The position numbers were made by a program, and so were the translations under genes. Below are positions 9,430 through 17,605 of a stretch of 64,000 bases of DNA, piece after piece. The notes beneath the pieces were generated by a model, which worked only from the letters and a program-made list of their open reading frames with translations, had not been told where the DNA came from and made no database searches. The DNA lies in NCBI GenBank assembly GCA_963736505.1, contig CAVTOZ010000003.1:1364001-1428000 (forward strand). The letters are read 5' to 3'. Source of the stretch: Solirubrobacter sp963736505. GTDB lineage: Bacteria > Actinomycetota > Thermoleophilia > Solirubrobacterales > Solirubrobacteraceae. Numbering within the stretch: the stretch's first letter is position 1; each line of letters opens with the position of its first letter.

Positions 9430-9808
9430 CGTCAGCGGCACTTCCGCCCTTCGCTCCCGGGCACAACGCTTGCCGGTCGGCCCGCTGTTCTGCGTTATCA
9501 ACGGCCGCACGCGAGGTCGCGCCTGGCACGCCTCCGCCGCGCGTGCGGCATTGCGCCGACGTGCCGCACGCGCGGGGGTGCGGCGGCGCTTCGCACCGCA
9601 TCAGTTGCGACATGCGCACGCGCTCGAGCTGCTGCGCGAGGGCGTGCCGCTGAACGTCATCCAACGCCAGCTCGGACACCGCAACCTCGGCGTCACCTCG
9701 ATCTACCTACAGGGCATCGACCCCGACGAGATCATCCAGACCGTCCACGCGCGCCGACCACCCATGATCTCCGCCAGCGTCGGACTCGAGCTGTCGCGAG
9801 CCCAGTAG
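9430..9808 (+). pseudogene. C-terminal catalytic fragment of a second tyrosine recombinase
   Basis: The frame encodes the end of a phage-type integrase: RLPVGPLFCVINGRTRGRAW, HQLRHAHALELLREGVPLNVIQRQLGH (HxxR box) and TSIYLQGI with the nucleophilic tyrosine. The N-terminal arm-binding and core-binding domains and the first catalytic arginine are missing. The sequence is not a close relative of the two element integrases, so it is the relic of another mobile element lodged in element 1. Confidence 0.65.
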
Positions 9809-10140
9809 CCCGCTCCCGCTCATCCACAGTCTGGGCACTTTCGTAGCGTCGGCCGAGCACCCGGCCGGCGCATCGCACGAACCGCGGCGCTGCGCGGTCC
9901 CGACGGTCGTTGCCGGCAGCGGCGAATGCGCCGAACGGGACTATTGGTGTCCGGCGCGCGTGGCCGATCTCGCTGCGCTGATGGCATAGCTTTGGCGGGC
10001 GTGCCTAACGGCGTAGGGCGCGCGCCGTATCGGTTACTGAAGCGCGAACCGAAGACTCGAGGATCCGCATCTGCGCTCGTTTGTGGGCATCGGCGGCGCC
10101 AGACGGCCGCGCAACTGGCCGCGAGGCGCCCCATCCGGGC

Positions 10141-10965
10141 TCACGCGGCGAAGGAGTGCGCGTGGGCGCGCGCCCAGTGGACGAAGCCGCTCGGCGGGCG
10201 TCCGGTTATGGCGCGGACCGTGTCGACCACCCGCGAATCATCGTACTCACGGTCGCTGAAGAAGCGGAAGAGCGCGTCGACGATCGGCGCGGGCGTCCCG
10301 GCCGCCAGCATCTCCTCCCGCGCCGGGTCGTCGGCGAGCGGCTCGTAGCGCAGCCGCCGGCCTAGCGTCTCGCTGAGGATCGCGACCTGCTCAGCGGGCA
10401 GCAGCGCCTCCGGCCCGCTCAGCTCCAACTCCGGGCCTGCGCCGTCGGTCAGTGCGATGGCGGCGACGGCGGCGATGTCGGCCGGATCGATCGCGGCGAT
10501 CCGCACATCCGGCCATGGCGCGCGCACGACGTCCCCGTCGCGCAGCTGATCGCGCCAACGCAGCGCGTTGGACTGAAAGCCGCTCGGCCGCAGGATCGTC
10601 GACTCCAGCCCGGACGCGCGCACGGCTGCCTCGGCGTCGAGCCACATGCGCGTGACGGCGTTGTCCGGCTTGCCGCCCACGACGCAGCGCGAGGTGAGCA
10701 GGACGACGCGCCGCGCGCCGGCATTCTCGATCCGCGCCACGATCCCCGGCATGTCGCTCCAGCCGCCGAGCAGGAACACGGCGCTCACGCCGTCGAGCGC
10801 GGGCGTCAGCGATTCCGGCAGCTCGAGATCGCCGCTCACGACCTCGGCGGGCAGCGAGACACGCGCGGGCTCGCGCACAAGCGCGCGGACCGCCTCGCCG
10901 CTCGCTGCCAGCGCCGCGACGACGTCGCCGCCGACGTTCCCGCTCGCTCCAGTCACCAGGATCAT
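10141..10965 (-). CDS. NmrA-like NAD(P)H-binding epimerase/reductase
   Basis: An atypical short-chain dehydrogenase of the NmrA/TMR group, about 274 residues. The N-terminus ILVTGASGNVGGDVVAALAASG is the GxxGxxG dinucleotide motif. SRCVVGG, TILRPSGFQSNALRW and the C-terminal ITGRPPSGFVHWARAH are typical of the family (NAD(P)H sensors, quinone reductase QorB-like proteins). Its ATG overlaps the stop of the upstream SDR gene by four bases (ATGA). It is the third gene of a minus-strand oxidoreductase operon, transcribed away from a divergent LysR regulator. The substrate is unknown. Confidence 0.85.
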   Translation of the reverse strand: MILVTGASGNVGGDVVAALAASGEAVRALVREPARVSLPAEVVSGDLELPESLTPALDGVSAVFLLGGWSDMPGIVARIENAGARRVVLLTSRCVVGGKPDNAVTRMWLDAEAAVRASGLESTILRPSGFQSNALRWRDQLRDGDVVRAPWPDVRIAAIDPADIAAVAAIALTDGAGPELELSGPEALLPAEQVAILSETLGRRLRYEPLADDPAREEMLAAGTPAPIVDALFRFFSDREYDDSRVVDTVRAITGRPPSGFVHWARAHAHSFAA

Positions 10966-11636
10966 GAGAGCGCCTCCACAAGGGATTCGCCGCCGCTGAC
11001 CTCGAGCACCGCCCCGGTCACCTGTGGATTCGTCATCAGGAACAGGGCGGCACGGGCGATGTCCTCCGGCTGGCCCATCCGGCCGACCGGCATCGCGGCC
11101 GCCACGCGGCGCCGCAGGTCCTCGCGCTCCGCGTCGGAGAGACGGCCCCACATCTCGCTGTCGGTGTAGCCGGGGCGGATCGTGTTGACGCGCAGCGGGC
11201 CGAGCTCGAGCGCCAGCGCGCGCGTGAGGCCCTCGACCGCGGCAAACGCTGCGGTGACCATCGCCGCGCCGCGCGGCGGGCGTACGACGGCGACGCCGGT
11301 GACGAACGTGATCGACCCGCCCGCCGGCATGCGCGGCGCGGCGTAGTGCGCGCACAGCCAGGCGCCGAAGAACTTCCCGTCCAGGAACGTCCGCGCCTGT
11401 TCGGGCTCCTGCTCGAGCAGCGGCCCCGGCGTTCCCGGCGACGCCGTCACGAGCAGGTGATCGAGCTCGCCCACCTGCTCGAACAGGGCCCGCACGGAGG
11501 CGGCGTCGGTGACATCGACCTGGAGGTTCGACCCGGCGCGCCGGCCGGCCGAGACGACGTCGAAGCCTTGCGCCGCAGCCAGCTCGACCGTCGCGCGGCC
11601 CATCCCGCTCGTTCCTCCCACAACGACCAGCTTCAT
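10962..11636 (-). CDS. Short-chain dehydrogenase/reductase
   Basis: A classical-fold SDR of 224 residues. The cofactor motif is VVVGGTSGMGRATVELA and the start MKLVVVGG places it at the N-terminus. FVTGVAVVRPP followed by AFAAVEGLTRALALEL occupies the catalytic region, but the canonical Tyr-x-x-x-Lys is replaced: the site reads MVTAAFAAVEG, so the usual catalytic tyrosine is not evident. VNTIRPGYTDSEMW and the C-terminal VLEVSGGESL are standard. It may be a reductase with altered chemistry or a non-catalytic partner. Overlaps both neighbours by four bases, so it is the middle gene of a coupled three-gene operon. Confidence 0.85.
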   Translation of the reverse strand: MKLVVVGGTSGMGRATVELAAAQGFDVVSAGRRAGSNLQVDVTDAASVRALFEQVGELDHLLVTASPGTPGPLLEQEPEQARTFLDGKFFGAWLCAHYAAPRMPAGGSITFVTGVAVVRPPRGAAMVTAAFAAVEGLTRALALELGPLRVNTIRPGYTDSEMWGRLSDAEREDLRRRVAAAMPVGRMGQPEDIARAALFLMTNPQVTGAVLEVSGGESLVEALS

Positions 11637-12532
11637 GACTCCACCTCCATGACTGCCTTGCCGTTGAGCCGCCGCCCGCGCAGCAGCTCGATCGCCTCGT
11701 GAGCGCGCTTCCAGCTCCCCTGCCAACCGATCTGCGGGTCGAGCCCGCCGTCGGCGACCAGCGCTGCGAGGTACGCGAGGTCAGGCCCGAAGCCCGCGCC
11801 GACGCCGAACGCCTCGATCGTCGCTCCGCCGCGCACCCGCGTCGCTTCGAAATCGATCGTGGTCGGCTCGAGCGACGCCATCCCGATGCTCAGCGCGATG
11901 CCGCCGGGCTCGAGCCGCGCCACCGCCTCGGCGAGCACCGGGCCGCCGACGTGGTCGAGCACGGCGTGCACGGGCGCCACGCCGGCGAGCGTGTCCGTGA
12001 CCTCTGCGGCGCCCAGCGCGCTGGCACGCTCTGGCCTGCCGCTCACGGCGACCACGATCGCGCCGGCCCGCGCGGCGAACTGGACGGCGAACCCGCCGAC
12101 GCCGCCCGACGCCCCGGTCACGAGCACACGGCGGCCGAGCACGCTGCCGAGGCGCCGGACGGCGCGCAGCGCGGTCACGGCGGCGACGGGCAGCGCCGCA
12201 GCCGCGGCGAGCTCGACGCCGTCCGGCAGCACGGCCAGCTCATTGGTGTCGACCGCGCGCCGCTGCGACCAGGCGCCGCTCCAGCCGAAGGTGACGACGC
12301 GCGCTCCGGCTGATGGCCCGCTCCCGTCGGCGGCTGCCTCGAGCACCGTCCCCGCGGCATCCCAGCCCGGCACGTCGCCGGGGGAGCGGCGTGAGATGAA
12401 GGCGATCTCACCGAAGTTCAGCGAGGCGGCGTGAACCGCGACCAGCGCCTGTGACGGCCCCGGCACCGGATCGGCGGTCTCACCGAGGCGCAGACCGTGC
12501 GGCGCGCCTGGGTCGTGGAGTAGAGCGAGCAT
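11633..12532 (-). CDS. Zinc-type alcohol dehydrogenase-like/quinone oxidoreductase (MDR family)
   Basis: A medium-chain dehydrogenase/reductase of the quinone oxidoreductase branch, about 299 residues. The GroES-like N-terminus has AASLNFGEIAFI and VPGWDAAGTVLEAA, and the Rossmann domain has VLVTGASGGVGGFAVQFAARAG. The catalytic zinc cysteines of alcohol dehydrogenases are absent, as expected for zinc-independent NADPH:quinone reductases. It is the first gene of the operon with the SDR and NmrA genes. ATG at 12532 leaves 60 bases to the divergent lysR, where a palindrome lies. The operon probably reduces or detoxifies quinones or other electrophiles; this is inference. Confidence 0.85.
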   Translation of the reverse strand: MLALLHDPGAPHGLRLGETADPVPGPSQALVAVHAASLNFGEIAFISRRSPGDVPGWDAAGTVLEAAADGSGPSAGARVVTFGWSGAWSQRRAVDTNELAVLPDGVELAAAAALPVAAVTALRAVRRLGSVLGRRVLVTGASGGVGGFAVQFAARAGAIVVAVSGRPERASALGAAEVTDTLAGVAPVHAVLDHVGGPVLAEAVARLEPGGIALSIGMASLEPTTIDFEATRVRGGATIEAFGVGAGFGPDLAYLAALVADGGLDPQIGWQGSWKRAHEAIELLRGRRLNGKAVMEVES

Positions 12533-12563
12533 TACTACAGCCTGGTGCGAAGCCCGCGCTGCG

Positions 12564-12579
12564 ACCAAGACCCCTTGGT
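12564..12579. promoter_or_regulatory. Candidate LysR-type operator in divergent promoter
   Basis: ACCAAG-ACCC-CTTGGT is a perfect 6-base inverted repeat with a 4-base spacer in the 60-base gap between the oxidoreductase operon and the divergent lysR gene. TATAAC (12579-12584) follows it immediately, 8 bases before the lysR ATG, and could be a -10 box. The site fits autoregulation plus control of the operon by the adjacent LysR protein. Confidence 0.5.
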
Positions 12580-12592
12580 ATAACCGCCGGCT

Positions 12593-13498
12593 ATGGACGT
12601 GCACGTGCGCGACCTGCGCTCCTTCCTGGCAGTCGCGCGCGAATTGAGCTTCACACGCGCGGCGAAGACGCTGTACATCAGCCAACCCGCGCTCTCCAAG
12701 CAGATTCGGGTGCTTGAGCGCCAGTTGCGCGTCGCATTGTTCGTACGCGAGCCGACCGGCGCGCGACTGAGCCGCGCCGGCAGCGAGCTGGTGCCGTTCG
12801 CCGAGCGCATGGTCGCCGACTGGGAGGCCGCTAAGGCGGCGCTCGCGCGCGCGAGCGACTGCACGCTCGTGCTCGGGATGCACACGAGCCCGGGCCGCCA
12901 GCTGCTGCCCGAGGTGCGGGCGAGACTCGTCGCCACCTGCCCCGATGCCACGCTCGAGTTGCGCCAGGTCGCCTGGGCCGACCGCACCGCCGGGCTCGCC
13001 GAGCGCGCGACCGACGCCGCCTTCGTCTGGTTGCCGCTGCCGCAGCCGCCGTACCGCTGGGTCACGATCGCCCGCGAGCCGCGACTCGTCGCGATGGCCA
13101 CCGGCCACTCGCTCGCCGACCGCGAGAGCGTTGTGCTGGCCGACCTGCTCGACGAGCCGTTCCTCGCTCTCCCCGCCAGCGCCGGTCCGCTGCGCGATTA
13201 CTGGCTCGCGCTCGAGGAGCGCGGTGGCCACCCGGTTCAGGTAGCCGCCGAGATCAACGACACCGAGGAGACTTACGAGGCGGTCGCCAGCGGCATCGGC
13301 TTGTGCCTCCTCGCCGCCGGTAACGCTCCGATCTTCGCCCGCGGCGACGTCACCATGCTGCCCGTCCGCGACCTCAGCCTGGCCGAACTCGTCCTGGCGT
13401 GGCACGAGCGCAACTGCCCACCGCTTCTGGAGACGTTCGTCGGCCTCTGCCGAGATGTCGTCGGTCGTCGCACAGAGAGCGGGACGGAGGCGATGTGA
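12593..13498 (+). CDS. LysR-family transcriptional regulator
   Basis: A 301-residue regulator. The N-terminal winged helix reads LRSFLAVARELSFTRAAKTLYISQPALSKQIRVLE, the standard LTTR DNA-binding domain, followed by a periplasmic-binding-protein-like effector domain (LVLGMHTSPGRQLLPEV; VASGIGLCLLAAGNAP). It is divergent from the QOR-SDR-NmrA operon across 60 bases, the usual LTTR arrangement, so it most likely controls that operon and itself in response to an unidentified small molecule. Cargo of element 1. Confidence 0.9.
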   Translation: MDVHVRDLRSFLAVARELSFTRAAKTLYISQPALSKQIRVLERQLRVALFVREPTGARLSRAGSELVPFAERMVADWEAAKAALARASDCTLVLGMHTSPGRQLLPEVRARLVATCPDATLELRQVAWADRTAGLAERATDAAFVWLPLPQPPYRWVTIAREPRLVAMATGHSLADRESVVLADLLDEPFLALPASAGPLRDYWLALEERGGHPVQVAAEINDTEETYEAVASGIGLCLLAAGNAPIFARGDVTMLPVRDLSLAELVLAWHERNCPPLLETFVGLCRDVVGRRTESGTEAM

Positions 13499-13724
13499 CC
13501 GCGCAACCGATTGCTTTCACATTCGAGCGCATTCATCCCGTCGGGTCGAAGACGTGCAGCCGCTCGACCTCGGCCTCGGCCTCGGCCTCGACTCTCGACG
13601 AGGTTGCGCGCAGGCGCGCCGAGCGGCGTGACCACCGCCGGCATAGTGCTCCTTCTCGACGATGGCGGCACTCTCGTGCGGCTGGTCTCAGCGGGGATGC
13701 TGCCATGCGAGTGGCGCGAGTGCT

Positions 13725-14882
13725 TCAGCTCGGTTCTTCGCTCGCCCGGCGGAGGTAGTCGTTGAGGCGTTGGGCGGCGTCGTCTTCGCCGGGCTGCGGA
13801 AGGAGCTTGACGTAGCGGTTGACCATCTGCAGGTCGGCGTGGCCCATGAACTCCATCAGCTCCTTGATGGTGTAGCCCGCCGCCATCAGCAGTGAGGCGT
13901 AGGTGTGGCGGCATTCGTGGAGCGTGATGCGGTTGAGGTCGGCGGCGGTCCAGGCGGTGTCGACGCGGGCGGCGATCTTGCCGGACATGACGGAGCGGTC
14001 GACGACCTTACCGGCGAGTGGGTGGCCTTGGCGTTCCCAGGCGTCGGTGAGGACGGTGCGGAGGTTGTCGGCGATCGGCGGACGGCGGGAGGTGCCCGGC
14101 TCGCTCTTGGAGCGGCGGACGATGAGCCGGGTCGCGATGTGGTCGCCGTCGAGGACGTCTTCCCAGTCGAGCCGGTAGATCTCGGAGCGGCGGAGGCCGG
14201 CGTAGAAGGCGATTGCGTAGGGGAGACGATCCTCGGGCTCGAGGACCGCGAGGAGTCGGGCGGCCTCGGGTGCGAGCGCGACGCGCAGACGGGGCTTTTC
14301 GTCGTTCGGCGGCAACTCGACGAGCCTCAGCGGATTGCGCGCGACGAGCCGCCGGCTCGGAGCCGATGCCCAGGCGTAGATGTTCGAGGCGAGCGAGACG
14401 TGCTTGGCGATCGTCGAGCGGGACAGGCCCTTGCGGGTGAGGCCGTCGATCCAGCGTTGCCAGTCGAGCTCGCTGATCTCCGACGCGATCCGCGGGCCGA
14501 ACTCCGGTCGCACGAGATAGACCCACGATCGACGCATTCCCTCGATCGTGGTGTCGGAGTAGGCCTTGCCGCGGCCGCGTCACCGGCCGATCTGGCCGGC
14601 TTCGACGCCCTCGATCCAGTGGTCGCCGAGTTGCTCGAAGGTCGGTCCCTGCGCGGCGAGGGACACGTCGCCGGTCTCGCCGGCGGCGAGCCAGGACAGG
14701 ACCTCGGCGCGGTTCTTGACGACCGGACGCTGCCACTCGGCCTTGCCGCTGACGGGATGGCGCCGCCGGCCGCGCCAGGACGGCGTGCAGCGACAGCGCG
14801 CCGCCGGGTCGTCGAAGGCGGGGCAGCGCGTCGAGTGCGAGACGTAGACGCCCGGGGTTCGGGTCTTTCGCCAGTTGGCCAT
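13725..14882 (-). pseudogene. Tyrosine integrase of element 1, interrupted by an in-frame TGA
   Basis: Site-specific recombinase for the tRNA att site. From ATG 14882 (MANWRKTRTPGVYVSH) the N-terminal arm-binding domain and core-binding domain run to ...VEAGQIGR, where a TGA (14582-14580) stops the frame. The same frame resumes at RGRGKAYSDTTIEGM and carries the catalytic domain: GLRRSEIYRLDW, HECRHTYASLL, MEFMGHADLQMVNRYVKLL. The element 2 homologue has Arg-Arg at this place, so a codon became a stop without change of length. A C-terminal protein could start at 14537 but lacks the arm-binding domain. Lies immediately inside the att copy at 15044, the normal int-att arrangement. Confidence 0.8.
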
Positions 14883-14917
14883 GCCCCTCCTAGCGCCGAG
14901 CCTCAGAAGCTGGCCCC

Positions 14918-14940
14918 GGGGGACACAAAAGGGGACACAA
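14918..14940 (+). promoter_or_regulatory. Pair of putative arm-type integrase sites, element 1 right end
   Basis: GGGGGACACAA and GGGGACACAA occur 13 bases apart between the integrase start and the att core. Element 2 has the same pair at the same place (35918-35936), and single copies lie near the left ends. The region between here and the core also carries repeated GGGGTC units shared by both elements. Confidence 0.45.
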
Positions 14941-15043
14941 CTGGCCGACAAGAGGGGTCTGTCGGGGTCCGTTGGGGTCGGACCGTCCGCGGAGCGTTCC
15001 TCGCGAAGTGCCTGCAAAGGCGAGGAAACGGGCGAAGACTGCG

Positions 15044-15087
15044 GATGCCGGAGGAGGGACTCGAACCCCCGACACGCGGATTATGAT
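15044..15087 (-). repeat. Internal attachment-site copy between the two tandem elements
   Basis: A 44-base stretch identical to 36045-36088. It spans the tRNA 3' end, T-arm, variable region, 3' anticodon stem and the anticodon loop, then diverges on both sides. It is the shared junction: right end of element 1 and left end of element 2. The crossover therefore lies within the anticodon stem-loop to T-arm half, as is usual for tRNA-targeting tyrosine recombinases. Confidence 0.9.
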
Positions 15088-15140
15088 ACTCCCGGGGTTC
15101 CGTTTTGTGGCGGCTTTGCAGGTGATTTGGATGCTCTGAA

Positions 15141-15150
15141 GGGGACATAA
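15141..15150 (+). promoter_or_regulatory. Putative arm-type integrase site, element 2 left end
   Basis: GGGGACATAA lies 54 bases inside the att core, matching the position of the copy at 2221 in element 1. The rest of 15151-15664 contains no supportable gene; I see only short arginine-rich shadow frames. Confidence 0.4.
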
Positions 15151-15664
15151 CCGCGCGGTTGGTGTTTGACCGCCACGGATTCCGGCGTCCTGCGGGTCCG
15201 TACGATCATCCAGAAGGGGTAGGGCGGGTCGGCGAGCGGCCCTAGGCAGAAGTATCGATTGGCAGCGTGTCGGTCACGGACGCCCCAACCCCGGCGCGGC
15301 GGACCTGGTCAGCGGCGACGCGGTCGACCGGGACGTCGCGACGCGGATGCGCTTAGCGATTCGTTGCCCTCGCGACCCTCTGACCTTCTGTTGAGCGCGA
15401 AGGTGCGCGAGCTTGCGCGAACACCGAGAATCACGAGTTCGCCGATCTCGGCGCGCAACTCATCGAGGGCTGCCTGACAGGATGTGTCTCAGCAATCACG
15501 CGGCGGCGCGGCTTCCACATCAAACCAGTCCGGTCTGGCCCCGTACGGGACGCGGCGTTCCAAGCGCGCCCGCTTCACAATCGTCGCGTGAGGCTCCGGC
15601 TTCCGCGAGAATGTTCTTCGGAATCCGGGGCCGTCGGCGACGAAGAGGGAAGCCGAGTCGTTCC

Positions 15665-16327
15665 ATGCAGGTCGTAGGCTGCGATGTGGCAAAGGGCAGA
15701 TGGGTCGCCGTCGTGTTGAGAGACGGCTCGTTCCAGGGCGCCATGCTCAGGCCGTCCCTGGCTGAGGTGGCCTCCGCTTGCCAATCGGCCACAGTGATCG
15801 TGGTCGATATCCCGATTGGACTTCCGATCGCCGGGCCGCGACATGCCGATCGTGAGGCACGTGATTTCGTCGGCCCACGACGCAGCAGCGTATTCTTCAC
15901 GCCGGTACGGGCTGTTGTGGAGGAGCCGGATTTTGCGGCGGCCGTGGTCGCGAGTGTTGCCGCCACCGGTAAGGGTGTCTCTCGGCAGGCACATGCGCTG
16001 AGTCCGATGATCCTCGACGCCGAACCGGTTGCGGCGGCTGACGTCCGTATCTACGAAGGACACCCGGAAGTGACGTTCCGCGAGATGGCGCAAGCGCCGT
16101 TGACCGAGCCGAAGACATCGTGGAACGGAATGCAGACGCGGCTGGCGCTGCTCTTGGCTCATGGCATTCGACTGCCGGAGAACGCTGGCGACGCGGGTCG
16201 CGTCCGACCTGACGACTTGCTCGATGCAGCTGGTTTGGCGTGGACCGCGGGTCGTATCGCCGCCGGGCGTTCCCGCCGATTCGGAGAGCCCAAAGCGAAC
16301 TCCCGCGATCAGGCGATCTACGTCTGA
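15665..16327 (+). CDS. DUF429 family protein
   Basis: A 220-residue predicted nuclease-like protein. QVVGCDVAKGRWVAVVL is the RNase H-fold first strand with an Asp. VIVVDIPIGLP and RHADREARDFVGPRRSSVFFTPVR are the conserved DUF429 segments, and VRIYEGHPEVTFREMA and the late DDLLDAAGLAWTAGR supply further acidic residues. ATG 15665 is chosen because the family starts with this strand; the upstream open frame is arginine-rich and unconserved in character. DUF429 proteins are often found in phages and genomic islands. Thirteen bases separate it from the next gene, so it may be the first gene of the PLD-helicase operon. Confidence 0.8.
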   Translation: MQVVGCDVAKGRWVAVVLRDGSFQGAMLRPSLAEVASACQSATVIVVDIPIGLPIAGPRHADREARDFVGPRRSSVFFTPVRAVVEEPDFAAAVVASVAATGKGVSRQAHALSPMILDAEPVAAADVRIYEGHPEVTFREMAQAPLTEPKTSWNGMQTRLALLLAHGIRLPENAGDAGRVRPDDLLDAAGLAWTAGRIAAGRSRRFGEPKANSRDQAIYV

Positions 16328-16339
16328 GGTCCGACGCTG

Positions 16340-17605
16340 GTGACGAGCCGGATCGACAGCGAGCCGGGTATCGGCCGCATCTACTGGACCGCGTACACCG
16401 ACCTCGAAGGGGACTCGGGGCCGACTGACCCATTGCGGTTCGAGATGTACACCCAGCGGTTGGGGAACATCCTCCTGCCGGGCATTACCAACCGCACCGA
16501 GCGCTTGAGGTATCTCAGCATGGTTTGCGCGGGCCTACGCGAGACCGCGGGCGGCGGCGACTCGATCCGGCAGCGGCGGAAGGCGTTTCTGCCGTTCGAG
16601 CGGGGGTGGGCGCTCGCGATGACGATCGCGGTCGACGGCCGCATCAAGCTGGGTGGCGACGGTCCGGGCCAGCGGGCACTCCGTCCTGAATTCCGCGGCC
16701 TGCGGGGAGCGAACCGCGTACTCGCACACTTCCGGGCGCTCGGCGACCGCAAGTCGGTCCGTCCGGCCGCGTACACGCTCCTGCAAGGCCAGGAAGCGCA
16801 GGGCGGACTCGGTGCGTATCTGATCACCCTCAGGCAATTCGGGTTCGTTCACCCCGAGTCGCTGACGCTCACCGCGCCCGGGCGCGAACTGGCGGCATCG
16901 TTCTCACTCCAGGGAGTGCGAGGCGGACGGCTCTCGATCCTCGCCGGCGATGCAGCGGTCGACCGCGGACTGATGGAGCGGATCGGGCGCGTCCTCGCCC
17001 TCGGAAGTCCTACTGACGAAGAGCGAGAGCTTGTCGGCTCAGCCGTCTTCTTCAACGATCGAAGCGTTGTGGCCGATGTCGTCGGGCGGATGCGTGCGGC
17101 CCGGCCCGGCATGAACGACTCCGAGGCGCTTCTTGCTGGTATCGCCCGGACTGACGGCGACCGGATCGAACGTGCGGCAGCGTTCGCGCTGGCCTTCGAC
17201 CCACTCCGTCTAGCCGCGTTGCGGCTGTTCGCCCGGCTCGGCGAGCAGTTGGTGCCGCGCGCCGGGTCGACGGCGTTGCGGGACCTTGAGCGTGACCCGC
17301 TCGAGGTCGCGGCGGCCGAGGTCCGCGAGGCGGCTGAAACGGTCGCCGGTGCACCGGAGATCGAGGGTTTAGAGCCGATCTCGCAGCTCGCTCGCGAGAT
17401 CGGTGGCGGGGCGACGCTTAGCGAGACCGTCGGTGCGGTCGTGTCGTTCCATCGGCGCGAGCAGCGCAGCTGGATCGTGGCGGAGGGCTCCGACCGCTAT
17501 CGCGTCGGACGCCACGGGCGCTTTCAGGAGCCCGGCGAGACGTTCAACGGTTACACGGTGGGCCGTGCGATGCAGCTGCTGGCCGATGTGGAGGGGGACG
17601 CATGA
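16340..17605 (+). CDS. Unknown protein, first partner of PLD-helicase operon
   Basis: A 421-residue soluble protein with no family I recognise. There are no membrane segments or nuclease motifs. The N-terminal third includes YTQRLGNILLPGITNRTERLRYLSMVC and a QRRKAFLPFERGWALA segment. A mid region (LLQGQEAQGGLGAYLITLRQFGFVHPESLTLTAPGRELA) resembles a winged-helix-like fold. The C-terminal part is helical with a basic end. Its stop overlaps the ATG of the PLD gene (ATGA at 17602-17605), and that gene in turn overlaps the helicase, so the three are translated together. It could be the sensor or DNA-recognition subunit; this is inference from context only. Confidence 0.75.
   Translation: MTSRIDSEPGIGRIYWTAYTDLEGDSGPTDPLRFEMYTQRLGNILLPGITNRTERLRYLSMVCAGLRETAGGGDSIRQRRKAFLPFERGWALAMTIAVDGRIKLGGDGPGQRALRPEFRGLRGANRVLAHFRALGDRKSVRPAAYTLLQGQEAQGGLGAYLITLRQFGFVHPESLTLTAPGRELAASFSLQGVRGGRLSILAGDAAVDRGLMERIGRVLALGSPTDEERELVGSAVFFNDRSVVADVVGRMRAARPGMNDSEALLAGIARTDGDRIERAAAFALAFDPLRLAALRLFARLGEQLVPRAGSTALRDLERDPLEVAAAEVREAAETVAGAPEIEGLEPISQLAREIGGGATLSETVGAVVSFHRREQRSWIVAEGSDRYRVGRHGRFQEPGETFNGYTVGRAMQLLADVEGDA

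Noticed and set aside
13560..13592. Short tandem repeat (about four GGCCTC units)
   Set aside because: Very short, in a gap between lysR and the integrase remnant, with no flanking structure. Probably simple slippage in GC-rich DNA.
2126..15087. tRNA-like sequences at 2126 and 15044 as additional tRNA genes
   Set aside because: Only the 3' half is present; no D-arm, 5' anticodon stem or 5' acceptor strand follows. They are att-site duplications.
15413..15664. Upstream extension of the DUF429 protein
   Set aside because: The extra 84 residues are arginine-rich and unlike the family, which starts at the QVVGCDVAKG strand.
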